From Gammaproteobacteria bacterium (GTDB lineage: Bacteria > Pseudomonadota > Gammaproteobacteria > JAKEHO01), in NCBI GenBank assembly GCA_022614965.1, contig JAKEHO010000012.1, positions 1-46,965 of the forward strand: DNA of 46,965 bases. Direction: 5' to 3'. The position numbers were made by a program, and so were the translations under genes. Below the pieces are notes generated by a model. That model made no database searches, was not told the DNA's origin, and saw only the letters and a program-made list of their open reading frames with translations. Shown here one piece after another: positions 21,828 through 32,152 of the stretch. Position 1 is the stretch's first letter. Each line of letters begins with the position of its first letter.

Positions 21828-22006
21828 TGGCCCTGTGCCGACTTGGAATCGTCGAGCTTGTTACCCACCGGTATACGCTGTGTCAAACACAACAACACCT
21901 CCTCGCCGGTATCTGTATTGATCAAGCCGTTTCCGCCTTGTGATGGAGGTTGCCCAGATCACCACGGCGGTAGAGGTTGATGGAGCGCTACGCCAGCGAA
22001 GCTCAC

Positions 22007-22039
22007 GGTGAACCCGCAGGCTGCGCTCGCGGCTTCACC
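22007..22039 (-). other. inverted repeat 3' of secF
   Basis: An imperfect hairpin, GGTGAAGCCGC pairing with GCGGGTTCACC with one mismatch, lies 33-65 bases past the secF stop. It lacks a T-run, so it is not a classical intrinsic terminator; it could stabilise the 3' end of the secDF message. The remaining 240 bases between pdxB and secF contain nothing else I recognise. Confidence 0.35.
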
Positions 22040-22071
22040 AAAAGCTTGCAACCCAGGAACAGACAAACCCT

Positions 22072-23007
22072 CTACGGAAGGCTATCGAGTTCGTGACCTT
22101 CCTTCTTTACCGGCATGAGGTTGCGCCTGCTGACGCCCAACACCAGGGCGAGGGGGCTCGCAATATAGATTGACGAGTAGGTGCCTATCACTATGCCGAA
22201 TATGAGCGCTATTGCAAAACCATGATTGACCTCGCCACCAAAGATATACAGCGCAATCAATACCAACAACGTTGCAACTGAGGTCATCATCGTACGGCTG
22301 AGGGTCTGGTTCAGTGAGACGTTGAAAACCTCCTCTGGCGTTTCGGTCCGCAGCTTGCGGAAGCACTCCCGTACCCGGTCAAAGACAACGATCGTATCGT
22401 TTAGCGAATAACCAATAACGGCAAGTATTGCGGCGAGCACAGTCAAGTCAAAATTCATCTGGGTTACAGAGAATAATCCTACAGTCGCCGTCGCATCATG
22501 CACCAGCGCCGCGACGGCCCCCAGAGCGAGGCGGGACTCAAAACGGAGCGTCACGTAGATCAGGATACCAATCAACGCAACCAACATGGCCAAGGAACCA
22601 TCCTCTTTCAGCTCTTCCCCAACCTGTGCGCCCACAAACTCAACGCGGCGCATCTCCACGTCGTGGCCGCCGGCTTTTAGCAGTTCCAGCATGCGGTTGC
22701 TGATCTGCGCACTGTTCATCCCTTCCTGGGGCGCGATCCGAATTAGCACATCCTGCGTGGTTCCGAAGTGTTGGACAACCGCATTTGCGAAATCCGAAGC
22801 GGCAAGGATTTTTCGGACGGAATCGAGCTCGGCGGGCCCTTGATACCCCACCTCGATCAACGTCCCACCGGTAAAATCGATCCCAAAGTTGAGCCCACGG
22901 GTGGCAAGTGAAAAGACCGAAATCGCAAGGAGGATCCCAGACAGCGCATACGCAATCTTGCGCTTGCCCATGAAATCGAAGTGGGTTGCCGACCTGAAAA
23001 ATTCCAT
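22072..23007 (-). CDS. secF: SecF, protein-export membrane subunit
   Basis: A 311-residue, six-helix subunit that with SecD uses the proton gradient to complete preprotein release. The N-terminus has the SecF block TRGLNFGIDFTGGTLIEVGY. The membrane domain shows AVIGYSLNDTIVVFDRVRE and LNQTLSRTMMTS. It follows secD with a 23-base gap. Confidence 0.96.
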   Translation of the reverse strand: MEFFRSATHFDFMGKRKIAYALSGILLAISVFSLATRGLNFGIDFTGGTLIEVGYQGPAELDSVRKILAASDFANAVVQHFGTTQDVLIRIAPQEGMNSAQISNRMLELLKAGGHDVEMRRVEFVGAQVGEELKEDGSLAMLVALIGILIYVTLRFESRLALGAVAALVHDATATVGLFSVTQMNFDLTVLAAILAVIGYSLNDTIVVFDRVRECFRKLRTETPEEVFNVSLNQTLSRTMMTSVATLLVLIALYIFGGEVNHGFAIALIFGIVIGTYSSIYIASPLALVLGVSRRNLMPVKKEGHELDSLP

Positions 23008-23030
23008 CCCAAAATCCCTCAGTTAATGTC

Positions 23031-24890
23031 CTATCCAATAGAGAGCTTTTCCACGCGCCGGCCTCCATAGATCAAATTGATCACGGCGCGCGTCCCCATG
23101 ATGGCAGTAAACATGGAGGTGACGATGCCTAATGACAGCGTCACGGCGAACCCCTTTATGGGCCCGGTACCGAACCCAAACAGCACAACCCCCGCAATGA
23201 GCGTCGTAATGTTGGAATCCGCAATCGCAGAGAATGCCTTATCGTACCCTGCGTGTATGCTCGCCTGAGGCGAATTTCCGCTGCGCAGTTCCTCCCGAAT
23301 GCGTTCATTAATCAGCACATTGGCATCGACCGCCATGCCTACGGTGAGCACGATACCGGCGACACCAGGCATGGTGAGCGTTGCCTGCAACATTGACAAT
23401 AAGGCGACGACAAGGACGACGTTCAGTGCAAGCGCAAGATCCGCAACCAAACCAAACAGCCGATAATAGAAGGCCATAAAAACAACCACGAGCATGAATC
23501 CGATGATTACGGATTTAAATCCCCGATCGATATTGTCTTGACCGAGGCTCGGACCGACGGTGCGCTCTTCAATGATTTCGAGTGGTGCGGCAAGTGCCCC
23601 CGCACGCAGTAACAAAGCCAAATTGCGGGCTTCTTCAGTACTGTCGAGACCGGTTATTTGGAAGCGCTTGCTGAGTTCCTCGCGAATGGTGGCGACGTTG
23701 ATCACCTCTTCAACGATCCCCTTGACTTTGATGAGCTCTCCATTTTTCTCTCTCGTCTCGGTCTTGTTCTCGATAAAGACTACCGCCATTGGCTTACCGA
23801 CGTTATCGCGGGTTGCACGCGAAAAGATACGTGCCCCCTTGCCGTCCAAGGTGATAAAGACTGCCGGGCCACCGCTTACCTGATCGATGCCGGATGCCGC
23901 ATCAATGATGTATTCCCCAGTCAACATCACTCGTTTGTCGAGCAATATCGGCCGCCCGTCACGGTCGTGATAGAGCTTTGCGCCCAACGGCACCCGACCG
24001 TCCACCGCGTCCTGGACGCTGTGGTCCTGATCCACCATCCGAAATTCCAGCGTGGCTGTCGCGCCTAAGATTTCCTTGGCGCGCGCGGTATCCTGCACCC
24101 CAGGGAGCTGCACGACGACGCGGCTCTCACCCTGCTGCTGGACCACAGGCTCAGCCACGCCGAGCTCGTTCACACGGTTCCTAACGGTGGTGATGTTTTG
24201 CTGAAGGGCAAATTTGCGTGTCTCATTCTTGAACTTATCGGTAAGCTGAATTTGGAGATCCGCCTCGCCTCCACTTTCGTTCTCTTTTACATCAAGGTCT
24301 TGAAACGCATCTTTGATAACCCGACCGGCCTCCGCGCGCGTCTGTGCATCCTGAAAACGTATCTGGATCCCGCCTCTATCTTCCCTCGTGATGGTCTTGT
24401 AACGGATCTTCTTGTCACGGAGCAGAGGACGAATGTCGGAGATATAGCGCTCTTCAGCCTGGCGAACGGCGGCGTTCATATCTACTTCCATAAGAAAGTG
24501 CACGCCACCACGAAGGTCAAGCCCGAGGAACATCGGCTTCGCACCCAGGGCAGTTAGCCACTCGGGCGTGACAGGCGCCAGGTTCAAGGCGACCACATAG
24601 CCAGCGCCTAGAGCCTGACTGAGCAGGTCGCGGCCTTTTAACTGGCTCTCCGTATCTCGAAAGCGGATTAACAAGCGGCGCCCATCGCGTTCGATTGCGA
24701 GTGGCACAATCCCGGCAGCGTCCAGGGCAGCGCGAACCTTCTCCTGCAACGCCTCATCGATCTCGGCGGCACGGGCGGGTGAGATCTGCACCGCTGGGTC
24801 TTCGCCATAAAGATTCGGCAGCGCAAAAATGACGGCAGCTGCAATCACGATGACAATCAGCAGATACTTCCACAGGGGGTAGCGATTCAT
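23031..24890 (-). CDS. secD: SecD, protein-export membrane subunit
   Basis: A 619-residue partner of SecF with a large periplasmic P1 domain between TM1 and TM2. Visible blocks are FLGLDLRGGVHFLMEVD, VNELGVAEPVVQQQG, VQLPGVQDTARAKEIL and GTVGMAVDANVLINERIREE-like sequence (VGMAVDANVLINERIREEL). Membership in yajC-secD-secF is standard. Confidence 0.96.
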   Translation of the reverse strand: MNRYPLWKYLLIVIVIAAAVIFALPNLYGEDPAVQISPARAAEIDEALQEKVRAALDAAGIVPLAIERDGRRLLIRFRDTESQLKGRDLLSQALGAGYVVALNLAPVTPEWLTALGAKPMFLGLDLRGGVHFLMEVDMNAAVRQAEERYISDIRPLLRDKKIRYKTITREDRGGIQIRFQDAQTRAEAGRVIKDAFQDLDVKENESGGEADLQIQLTDKFKNETRKFALQQNITTVRNRVNELGVAEPVVQQQGESRVVVQLPGVQDTARAKEILGATATLEFRMVDQDHSVQDAVDGRVPLGAKLYHDRDGRPILLDKRVMLTGEYIIDAASGIDQVSGGPAVFITLDGKGARIFSRATRDNVGKPMAVVFIENKTETREKNGELIKVKGIVEEVINVATIREELSKRFQITGLDSTEEARNLALLLRAGALAAPLEIIEERTVGPSLGQDNIDRGFKSVIIGFMLVVVFMAFYYRLFGLVADLALALNVVLVVALLSMLQATLTMPGVAGIVLTVGMAVDANVLINERIREELRSGNSPQASIHAGYDKAFSAIADSNITTLIAGVVLFGFGTGPIKGFAVTLSLGIVTSMFTAIMGTRAVINLIYGGRRVEKLSIG

Positions 24891-24933
24891 TGAGACGACT
24901 TACACCATATGAGGCGTGTTTTCTTCATTCTTT

Positions 24934-25263
24934 TCAGAGCGTTTTGGTAGTCCCTTTAGGTACCGTAGCGGCAACAGCACTCTTCTGCACTTTAACCTCG
25001 ATCCCCTTAGCCACCTCCAAGACGATGAAGTGATCACCGACATCGAGGATACATCCGAGGAGTCCACCATTCGTTACAACCTCATCACCCTTGTTGAGCG
25101 CCTCCACCATCTGCTTATGCTCCTTGGCCCGCTTCATTTGCGGTCGAATCAACAAGTAGTAGAACACCACAAATAACAGGATGAGTGGGATAAACTCCAC
25201 CCAACCCAAACCGCTGGGCGCCGATGCTCCCTGTGCCCAGGCATCTGCAATCAACGATCTCAT
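24934..25263 (-). CDS. yajC: YajC, SecDF-associated membrane protein
   Basis: A 109-residue single-pass inner-membrane protein that associates with SecDF. The hydrophobic helix PLILLFVVFYYLLIRPQMKR (about 26-45) is followed by the soluble motif VEALNKGDEVVTNGGLLG and IEVKVQKSAV. It lies between tgt and secD on the same strand. Confidence 0.95.
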   Translation of the reverse strand: MRSLIADAWAQGASAPSGLGWVEFIPLILLFVVFYYLLIRPQMKRAKEHKQMVEALNKGDEVVTNGGLLGCILDVGDHFIVLEVAKGIEVKVQKSAVAATVPKGTTKTL

Positions 25264-25295
25264 TGGTTCCTGACTTGCCTTCCAAGAACAGGTTA

Positions 25296-26447
<1,152 letters not shown>

Positions 26448-27485
26448 TCATGACGCAGGTCTCGACGGTGTTATAAACATTGCGTCACCGTAACTGTAAA
26501 ACCGATAGTGTTTCTCAACAGCATGATGGTACGCCTTTAAAACATTTTCGCGTCCTGCGAAGGCGCAAATCAGCATCAAAAGTGTCGACTCCGGCAGGTG
26601 GAAATTCGTGATCATGGCATCTACGGTGGCAAACTTATAACCCGGATAGATAAAGATGTCTGTTTCGCCTTCATAGGGCTTTAGCTTCCCCCCCGATGAG
26701 GCAGCCTCTAATGCTCGGACTGATGTGCTCCCGACGGCGATGATTCGCCCCCCGTTCTCACGGGCCACGCGCACATGTTCACACACGGATCCAGGGACGT
26801 TAATGTATTCGCTATGCAGTCTGTGATCCCGAAGGTTGCCAACGCGTACAGGCTGAAAAGTGCCCGCACCCACGTGCAAAGTTATAAAAACGAGACCAAC
26901 GCCCATCTGCCCCAACGACGCGATGAGTGCTTCATCAAAGTGCAACCCTGCGGTCGGTGCTGCAACCGCACCGGGATGGCGCGCATAAACTGTCTGGTAA
27001 CGCTCCCTATCCAAGCGTTCGTCTGCCCGATTAATATAAGGTGGCAGCGGAATATGCCCAAATTCCTCAAGAAGCTCACTAACGGTGCGGCTATCATTAA
27101 ACTGCAATTCAAAGAATTCATCCCCTCGCCCAATGACTTCAACCTCGAGATTGCCTTCAAGCCAAATTGTCGATCCTTGCCTTGGCGAGTGGCTTGAGCG
27201 CACCTGGGCTCGGGCGCGTCGCGGACCCAAAATACGTTCCACCAAGATTTCAAGTCGTCCACCCGTCCCTTTACGCCCATATAACCGTGCCGGAATGACC
27301 CTGGTATCGTTAAAAACAAGGAGATCATTGGGTTTAATCAGTTCAAGTAACTGAGCGAAATGGAGATCTTGCATACCGCCTGTCGCCCCGTCGAGATACA
27401 GCAACCGGCTATCACGCCGGTTCGCAGACGGATACTGCGCGATCAGGTGACGTGGAAGCGCGTAATAGAAATCGCTCCGGCGCAT
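26448..27485 (-). CDS. queA: S-adenosylmethionine:tRNA ribosyltransferase-isomerase
   Basis: A 345-residue enzyme converting preQ1 in tRNA to epoxyqueuosine using the ribosyl part of SAM. Blocks include MRRSDFYYALP, LLVFNDTRVIPARL, YARHPGAVAAPTAGLHF, LHVGAGTFQPV and MITNFHLPEST. It heads queA-tgt-yajC-secDF, the common gammaproteobacterial order. Confidence 0.97.
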   Translation of the reverse strand: MRRSDFYYALPRHLIAQYPSANRRDSRLLYLDGATGGMQDLHFAQLLELIKPNDLLVFNDTRVIPARLYGRKGTGGRLEILVERILGPRRARAQVRSSHSPRQGSTIWLEGNLEVEVIGRGDEFFELQFNDSRTVSELLEEFGHIPLPPYINRADERLDRERYQTVYARHPGAVAAPTAGLHFDEALIASLGQMGVGLVFITLHVGAGTFQPVRVGNLRDHRLHSEYINVPGSVCEHVRVARENGGRIIAVGSTSVRALEAASSGGKLKPYEGETDIFIYPGYKFATVDAMITNFHLPESTLLMLICAFAGRENVLKAYHHAVEKHYRFYSYGDAMFITPSRPAS

Positions 27486-27611
27486 GGCGCTCGATATTAT
27501 CAGACAACCAGCGTCGTCCCAGAGCGTATAGAAAAAGCACTAACTACTTGACAAGGCCGTCGACCTCTGTTGCCGCGTGAACCGCTGGTTTTATCAGCAA
27601 GCGTGTTTCCC

Positions 27612-27617
27612 TATACT
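27612..27617 (+). promoter_or_regulatory. possible -10 box for tRNA-Leu
   Basis: TATACT lies 28 bases before the mature tRNA 5' end, a plausible distance for a transcript leader. The -35 region about 17 bases upstream (TTTTAT) is poor. A TTGACA at 27549 is too far upstream to pair with it. Confidence 0.3.
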
Positions 27618-27645
27618 TGGTTTCCTATCCACTGCAGGGGATCAT

Positions 27646-27732
27646 GCCGAGATGGCGGAACTGGTAGACGCGCCAGACTCAAAATTTGGTGGGGGCAACC
27701 CCGTGAGAGTTCGAGTCTCTCTCTCGGCACCA
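27646..27732 (+). tRNA. tRNA-Leu (anticodon CAA)
   Basis: An 87-base class II tRNA with encoded CCA. The acceptor stem GCCGAGA pairs with TCTCGGC and discriminator A. The anticodon arm CCAGA-CTCAAAA-TTTGG gives anticodon CAA (reads UUG). A long variable arm (TGGGGGCAACCCCGT region) and the T-loop GTTCGAGTC confirm leucine identity. It marks the boundary between housekeeping genes and the AT-rich accessory block. Confidence 0.96.
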
Positions 27733-27808
27733 CAACTAACTTTTTCGGAATTGACTGCTCCGCTCGACATGTCGCTTGATGATTTAATGGCGGAGCAAGA
27801 ACAATAAA

Positions 27809-28366
27809 ATGTCAAAAACAGTACTAAATCTAGTGATGACCTTTGATGGTTTTGTGGCTGGCGAGCATGATGAAATGGATTGGCTCCATAAAATCCACAA
27901 GCGGCCCACAGGGTCGGCCAAATGGGATTTAAGCACGTTCACCTCACAAGTCGGCGCTATCATCGTGGGCAGGCGCTCCTACGAACTCGGGATCGCGCAA
28001 GGGTGGTTTAAAAACGAAGCATACGGACCATCCCCTATATTTGTCTTATGTGAAAGTGTTCCGGCAAATCTTTCCCACGACGCCGATTTCCGATTCGTTA
28101 GCACTGGAATACAGGATGCGCACCGGCAAGCGAGCGAGACCGCTGGAGACAAGTGGATTTATCTTTTCGGCGGTCCCAACGTATTCCAGCAATTTCTCAA
28201 TGAAGATCTTGTAGACGAAATGCGCATCACAATCGCGCCAATACTGATAGGCAAAGGGATTCGCCTGTTTCACAATCTAACCAAACGCCATATTGAGCTT
28301 GAAAAGATAAACGTCACCGACCACCCGAACGGTATGATCGAGACTAACTATCGGATCATGAAGTAG
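27809..28366 (+). CDS. RibD C-terminal-like (dihydrofolate-reductase fold) protein
   Basis: A 185-residue protein of the RibD_C/DHFR-like superfamily, NADPH-binding reductases of mostly unknown substrate. It shows LVMTFDGFVAG at the start, AIIVGRRSYE, IYLFGGPNVFQQFL (glycine-rich nucleotide loop) and DEMRITIAPILIGKGIRLF. It is likely a stand-alone member, not riboflavin RibD, since the deaminase domain is absent. First gene after tRNA-Leu. Confidence 0.85.
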   Translation: MSKTVLNLVMTFDGFVAGEHDEMDWLHKIHKRPTGSAKWDLSTFTSQVGAIIVGRRSYELGIAQGWFKNEAYGPSPIFVLCESVPANLSHDADFRFVSTGIQDAHRQASETAGDKWIYLFGGPNVFQQFLNEDLVDEMRITIAPILIGKGIRLFHNLTKRHIELEKINVTDHPNGMIETNYRIMK

Positions 28367-28469
28367 TATTGCTCAATGCTAAAAGGGAAACAGCCTCGCT
28401 GGTTTGCACACCAAATAATAAAAGGCAAAGGTCAAATAAAATTACAAAAATGATGATGATCTGAAAACT

Positions 28470-28913
28470 ATGAAAAAACTCCATTTTTCAACCACTATTA
28501 ACGCGTCAAGAGAAAAGGTTTGGAAGACCATGCTTGATCCAGAATCGTATAAACAGTGGGTCAATGTGTCATGGCCAGGATCGTATTATGAGGGCGGGTG
28601 GAAAAAGGGAACAAAGATGAAATTTATTGGGGGCGATAACCAAGGCGGCACGCTGGTCACAATCGTAGACCTTAGGCAGAATGAATTTATTTTGGCGAAC
28701 CACATTGCCGTTATAAATTCCGATGGCAGTGAGGATCGGGAAAGCGATGTCGCAAAAGGATGGATCGGTTCCACCGAGAGCTATACATTCACTGAAAAGG
28801 ACGGTGTGACGGAACTTGCTATCGAAATCAATACAACCCCGGAATGGGAGAAAATGTTTACCGACGGCTGGCCGAAAGCTCTCGCGAAACTCAAAGAGAT
28901 TTGTGAGGGTTAA
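28470..28913 (+). CDS. SRPBCC / AHSA1-type ligand-binding protein
   Basis: A 147-residue START-fold (AHSA1-like) protein. The N-terminal FSTTINASREKVWKTMLDPES strand-helix and the C-terminal helix DGWPKALAKLKEIC are characteristic. These proteins bind hydrophobic ligands, and exact roles are unknown. The gene is AT-rich compared with the flanking core genome. It is followed after 17 bases by a VOC gene, suggesting cotranscription. Confidence 0.82.
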   Translation: MKKLHFSTTINASREKVWKTMLDPESYKQWVNVSWPGSYYEGGWKKGTKMKFIGGDNQGGTLVTIVDLRQNEFILANHIAVINSDGSEDRESDVAKGWIGSTESYTFTEKDGVTELAIEINTTPEWEKMFTDGWPKALAKLKEICEG

Positions 28914-28930
28914 ATTAAAAAACAATCACT

Positions 28931-29317
28931 ATGTCTATGAAATTAAAAAGCGCTGCCGGGATCATCTGTTATGTGAAAGACGTTCCTAAAACTGTAAAAT
29001 TCTACAAGGCTCTTGGTTTTACCTTCAAGAAAAACAAACCTACCCATGCAACCGGGTATATTAATTGGTTTTGGATTGATTTCTTACAAAGCGACAGAGA
29101 AGACAAGCCAGGATTTAAGGATGAGGCCAAGTTAAAAAACAAAGGTGCCGGGCAATTTCTTTATCTCAGTGTCGACAACGTCGATGAAGCCTACAAGAGC
29201 TTGACTGCCAAAGGGCTAAAACCCTCAAGCAAGCCGCGAGATTGGCCTTGGGGCAACCGAGAATTCGTTGTCCGCGACCCCAATGGCTACAAACTCGTCA
29301 TCTTCAAGCGGAAATAA
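28931..29317 (+). CDS. VOC (glyoxalase/bleomycin-resistance-type) protein
   Basis: A 128-residue vicinal-oxygen-chelate fold protein with two beta-alpha-beta-beta-beta modules: CYVKDVPKTVKFYKALGF near the start and FLYLSVDNVDEAYKSL in the second half, ending FVVRDPNGYKLVIFKRK. Substrate unknown. It has the same AT-rich, Lys-rich character as the preceding gene. Confidence 0.85.
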   Translation: MSMKLKSAAGIICYVKDVPKTVKFYKALGFTFKKNKPTHATGYINWFWIDFLQSDREDKPGFKDEAKLKNKGAGQFLYLSVDNVDEAYKSLTAKGLKPSSKPRDWPWGNREFVVRDPNGYKLVIFKRK

Positions 29318-29416
29318 AACGCTCGGCAATGAGTAGGATTAGAATTTGAACCCGAATCGTCAAAAAATTTGCCGCCAAAGCATTATGCTCCAATGGAGAA
29401 TTGGTAGAATAATTTT

Positions 29417-29839
29417 ATGAAACCACGAATTACAGTCCTTACGATAGGCGTAGATGATCTGAAAAAATCCCTGAAATTCTATAGGGACGGTCTCGGCTTC
29501 GAGACGCAAGGAGTCGTCGGACAAGAATTCGAATACGGCGCAGTAGTATTCTTTGACTTACAAAATGGTCTCAAGCTGGCTCTTTACCCGAGAAAAAGTC
29601 TCGCTCATGATGCGAACATTCCGCAAACGCCGCCGAGCTCGACTGAATTGAGCATTGGCCAAACTGTAAACAGTAAAAAAGAAGTTGATGCTGCTATGGC
29701 ACAAGCGAAAAAAGCCGGAGCAAAAATTATCAAACCGGCACAAAAAACTTTTTGGGGTGGCTACGCCGGTTATTTTCAAGACCCAGATGGCCACCTGTGG
29801 GAAGTAGCATGGAATCCTGCCTGGAAATTTGAAGATTGA
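29417..29839 (+). CDS. VOC (glyoxalase-like) protein
   Basis: A second VOC-fold protein, 140 residues. It begins ITVLTIGVDDLKKSLKFYRD, continues GLGFETQG and ends GYAGYFQDPDGHLWEVAWNP, a common lactoylglutathione-lyase-like signature. It is not a close copy of the preceding VOC gene. Substrate unknown. Last of four small accessory genes on the plus strand. Confidence 0.86.
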   Translation: MKPRITVLTIGVDDLKKSLKFYRDGLGFETQGVVGQEFEYGAVVFFDLQNGLKLALYPRKSLAHDANIPQTPPSSTELSIGQTVNSKKEVDAAMAQAKKAGAKIIKPAQKTFWGGYAGYFQDPDGHLWEVAWNPAWKFED

Positions 29840-30054
29840 CTAGATAATTTCGATCCAGCTTGCTGGTCGGTTACCAATTGATTAAAAAAATAATTTGCGG
29901 CCAAAGAAAAACTTGAAGTCGTCCTTAGGGGGGCGCGCAAAAAGAAAATCGCAAAGAGTATTTTGCTTGGCGGCGAGCGTTAGCGAGCGGCTGCAGGGCA
30001 AAACCATTCATCGACATGGTCTAAATCATTAAGCAGAGAAGCCACTGTAATTGC

Positions 30055-31131
30055 TCATCGAGTTCGTGAGACTACCACGCCACCCGCACTTGCTTCTGCG
30101 GGTGTAAACGCGATCACTCGATTCCTCCCGCCTCCCTTGGCTTCATACAGAGCGTGGTCAGCCTGCTGCAACAGTTTCTTTCTAATATCCTTCATAGAGG
30201 TACTGTCAAGCTGCTCAGGACGCTCCGGATATTTATCCGGATCAAAGGTTGCCACGCCTAGGCTTATCGTTATCGGACCGCCTTCCGGCGTCACTAGCCT
30301 TTTCTCGACTTGTTTCCGTAACTGTTCTGCCCACATGCAGGCGGCGTGTAAAGTTGTGTTGGGTAGAACGGCGATGAATTCTTCGCCCCCGTAACGTGCC
30401 ACCAAGTCGCTCGTCCTGTGCGAGGCGTTAAGCAAGTCCGCGAACTGCCTTAATACTTGGTCGCCCGCATCGTGCCCAAACTGATCATTGACAGACTTGA
30501 AATGATCAATGTCAATAATGACGAGTGCAAACGGCTGCACTTCACGAATTGACCCGCTGATCTCCCGATCCAAAAACTGCATGAAAAGGCGCCGACTATA
30601 AAGACCCGTGAGAGGATCTTGAAAAGCAATATTTGCTAACTCGGTTTGAATTGGCTGCCCAACATCAACGACCTGCTGAATGATATCCCACGCCAAGGTA
30701 TACAGGACCTTGACATGGTCTTTCGAGGAACGCTTCTTTGCTTTGTCTAGATGAATTTGATTGTAGATAGCTGACAGGATAAGCCAAATTAATTCGGCAA
30801 TATGCCCATCGATGACTGTTACTCCCTTAAGATCCTGACTTAAAATATGGCGCTGAGTAAGCGACTTATGTGTGACATTGATTAGCCAACTGATAGGCTG
30901 CTCGCGTAACATCAAGTCGAGATCCAAGTAAGTGGGAATTCCCAATTGTTTCGCTTCAACGAATCCGGGCGCAGCTGGATTGATGTCACAAATGCCGACG
31001 ACATCGACTTCAGGGATATCCTTTAGGACCTGAAGAAGCCCGTATCCACCTCTACCAGCCCCAATGATCCCTATTCTAACCTTGCTATCATTCACTGAGC
31101 CCTGACGCGCTTTTTTCGGATTTCTCTTCAT
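30055..31131 (-). CDS. diguanylate cyclase with N-terminal Rossmann domain
   Basis: A 358-residue predicted cytoplasmic enzyme that makes c-di-GMP. Residues about 18-120 form a Rossmann-type nucleotide-binding domain: RIGIIGAGRGGYGLL (19-33) followed by VDVVGICDINP and WLINVTHKSL, as in NAD(P)-dependent oxidoreductases. A helical linker (about 120-165) leads to a GGDEF domain with DPLTGLYSRR, the active-site GGEEF (248-252) and an RxxD inhibitory site (Arg239-Asp242) five residues before it. There are no membrane segments. The design suggests cyclase control by a dinucleotide or metabolite; that is inference. Confidence 0.87.
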   Translation of the reverse strand: MKRNPKKARQGSVNDSKVRIGIIGAGRGGYGLLQVLKDIPEVDVVGICDINPAAPGFVEAKQLGIPTYLDLDLMLREQPISWLINVTHKSLTQRHILSQDLKGVTVIDGHIAELIWLILSAIYNQIHLDKAKKRSSKDHVKVLYTLAWDIIQQVVDVGQPIQTELANIAFQDPLTGLYSRRLFMQFLDREISGSIREVQPFALVIIDIDHFKSVNDQFGHDAGDQVLRQFADLLNASHRTSDLVARYGGEEFIAVLPNTTLHAACMWAEQLRKQVEKRLVTPEGGPITISLGVATFDPDKYPERPEQLDSTSMKDIRKKLLQQADHALYEAKGGGRNRVIAFTPAEASAGGVVVSRTR

Positions 31132-31515
31132 CAGGCGTCAGGGATCCGATCCGCATCCAAAAGGAAGAAGTATTTGTTGCGAAAATCAGTGGGATATCCC
31201 ATCTTTACTTACACCCCTGCGCAAGCGCCAATCAGGTCACGGAGTCTGCGGTGTTGAGCGAAGCAAACTTAAGTATCGAACACGAACTGTCCCTTTTCAA
31301 TACAATCCACACGTGATGCCGTTAATGGCAAAGTCGTAGCCGCCAAAGGTATTTCTGCCCGGGCAGAGCCATGCAACTCCGACAAGCTCGTCATTCTTTT
31401 TAACTCATCTCACACGAGCCGCGAGACACTCGCTTATGTGCCAAATTTGTAGCAACGCAAAAGTTTACCTACTATGCTTTAGTTCACATAACCATTTCAA
31501 TCTGAGGGGCTTAGT
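31132..31515. other. intergenic stretch, no gene seen
   Basis: About 380 bases between the divergent diguanylate cyclase gene and the small membrane-protein gene. I see no family-like reading frame, RNA gene or repeat. Divergent promoters should lie here, but none is clear enough to mark. Confidence 0.5.
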
Positions 31516-31908
31516 GTGTTCGTACAAGCTTGGATTTATATCTCTACGTTGGTTGTCGCAAGTTACTTGATTAAGCTTTGGGTTCACTCGACGGGTTCCA
31601 AATCAGGCGCACGAATTAACGACCTTACACAATGGCTCTGGAAGGGCCCGGGTTATCTTGTGATATTGCTCGGCCTCTATAGCTGCTTGGCCTTATTGCT
31701 CGACATGGCAAGAATGGGGCAGTGGTATTTCTTCCCCCTCGTCGTTGTCTATGTATTCCTATGCTTCGTCATGATACTCGTGTACATGGTCGCTACTGAT
31801 CTCTTACCTGAGCGCTTCATCTCTGGGAACATTCGAATCGATCTGGGCCCGCGCCTTCAATTCGTCTGGGGCGAAAAAGGCCAACGCACTGCCCAACGGC
31901 CTGAATAG
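31516..31908 (+). CDS. small membrane protein, unknown function
   Basis: A 130-residue protein starting with GTG at 31516, preceded by GAGGGG. It has three predicted membrane helices: about 3-21 (AWIYISTLVVASYLI), 46-68 (GYLVILLGLYSCLALLL) and 75-96 (YFFPLVVVYVFLCFVMILVYM), then a polar C-terminal tail. I do not recognise the family. Codon use resembles the chromosome. Confidence 0.6.
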   Translation: MFVQAWIYISTLVVASYLIKLWVHSTGSKSGARINDLTQWLWKGPGYLVILLGLYSCLALLLDMARMGQWYFFPLVVVYVFLCFVMILVYMVATDLLPERFISGNIRIDLGPRLQFVWGEKGQRTAQRPE

Positions 31909-32014
31909 TAGTGACTATCGTCCACGCGTGCCTAGAATCAGAAAGGGCGCTTCGAGTTCGGATCTCGTAAGCCGTGCCCGTGAGTGAGCGGGGAAGGTAC
32001 CTCGTGCTCCCTTC

Positions 32015-32034
32015 GCGGCGTAAGCCGCTTTTTT
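32015..32034 (+). terminator. intrinsic terminator
   Basis: A GCGGC-GTAA-GCCGC hairpin is followed directly by TTTTTT on the plus strand. It lies about 105 bases after the membrane-protein gene and could end its transcript. Confidence 0.7.
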
Positions 32035-32152
32035 ATAATCCATCGTGGTACCTTGTGAGGATATTCTTTGAGAACTTCCGGGCCTCGCGGCGTTGTACTG
32101 CCGTCAACTTCTCCGCCACCGCTACTTCATACTCCCCATGCTTATACGCCAT
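32033..32152 (-). CDS. possible 39-residue ORF in a long intergenic region (doubtful)
   Basis: Within the 467 bases between the small membrane-protein gene and the LOG gene, the minus strand has a frame starting MAYKHGEYEVAVAEKL and ending YHDGL. Its amphipathic composition looks protein-like. There is no clear ribosome-binding site or known family. Apart from this and the terminator at 32015, the stretch 31909-32375 shows nothing I recognise. Confidence 0.2.
   Translation of the reverse strand: MAYKHGEYEVAVAEKLTAVQRREARKFSKNILTRYHDGL

Noticed and set aside
27577..27807. Open frame spanning tRNA-Leu (MNRWFYQQ... to MAEQEQ)
   Set aside because: It runs straight through a complete tRNA gene and has no family motif; it is a chance frame.
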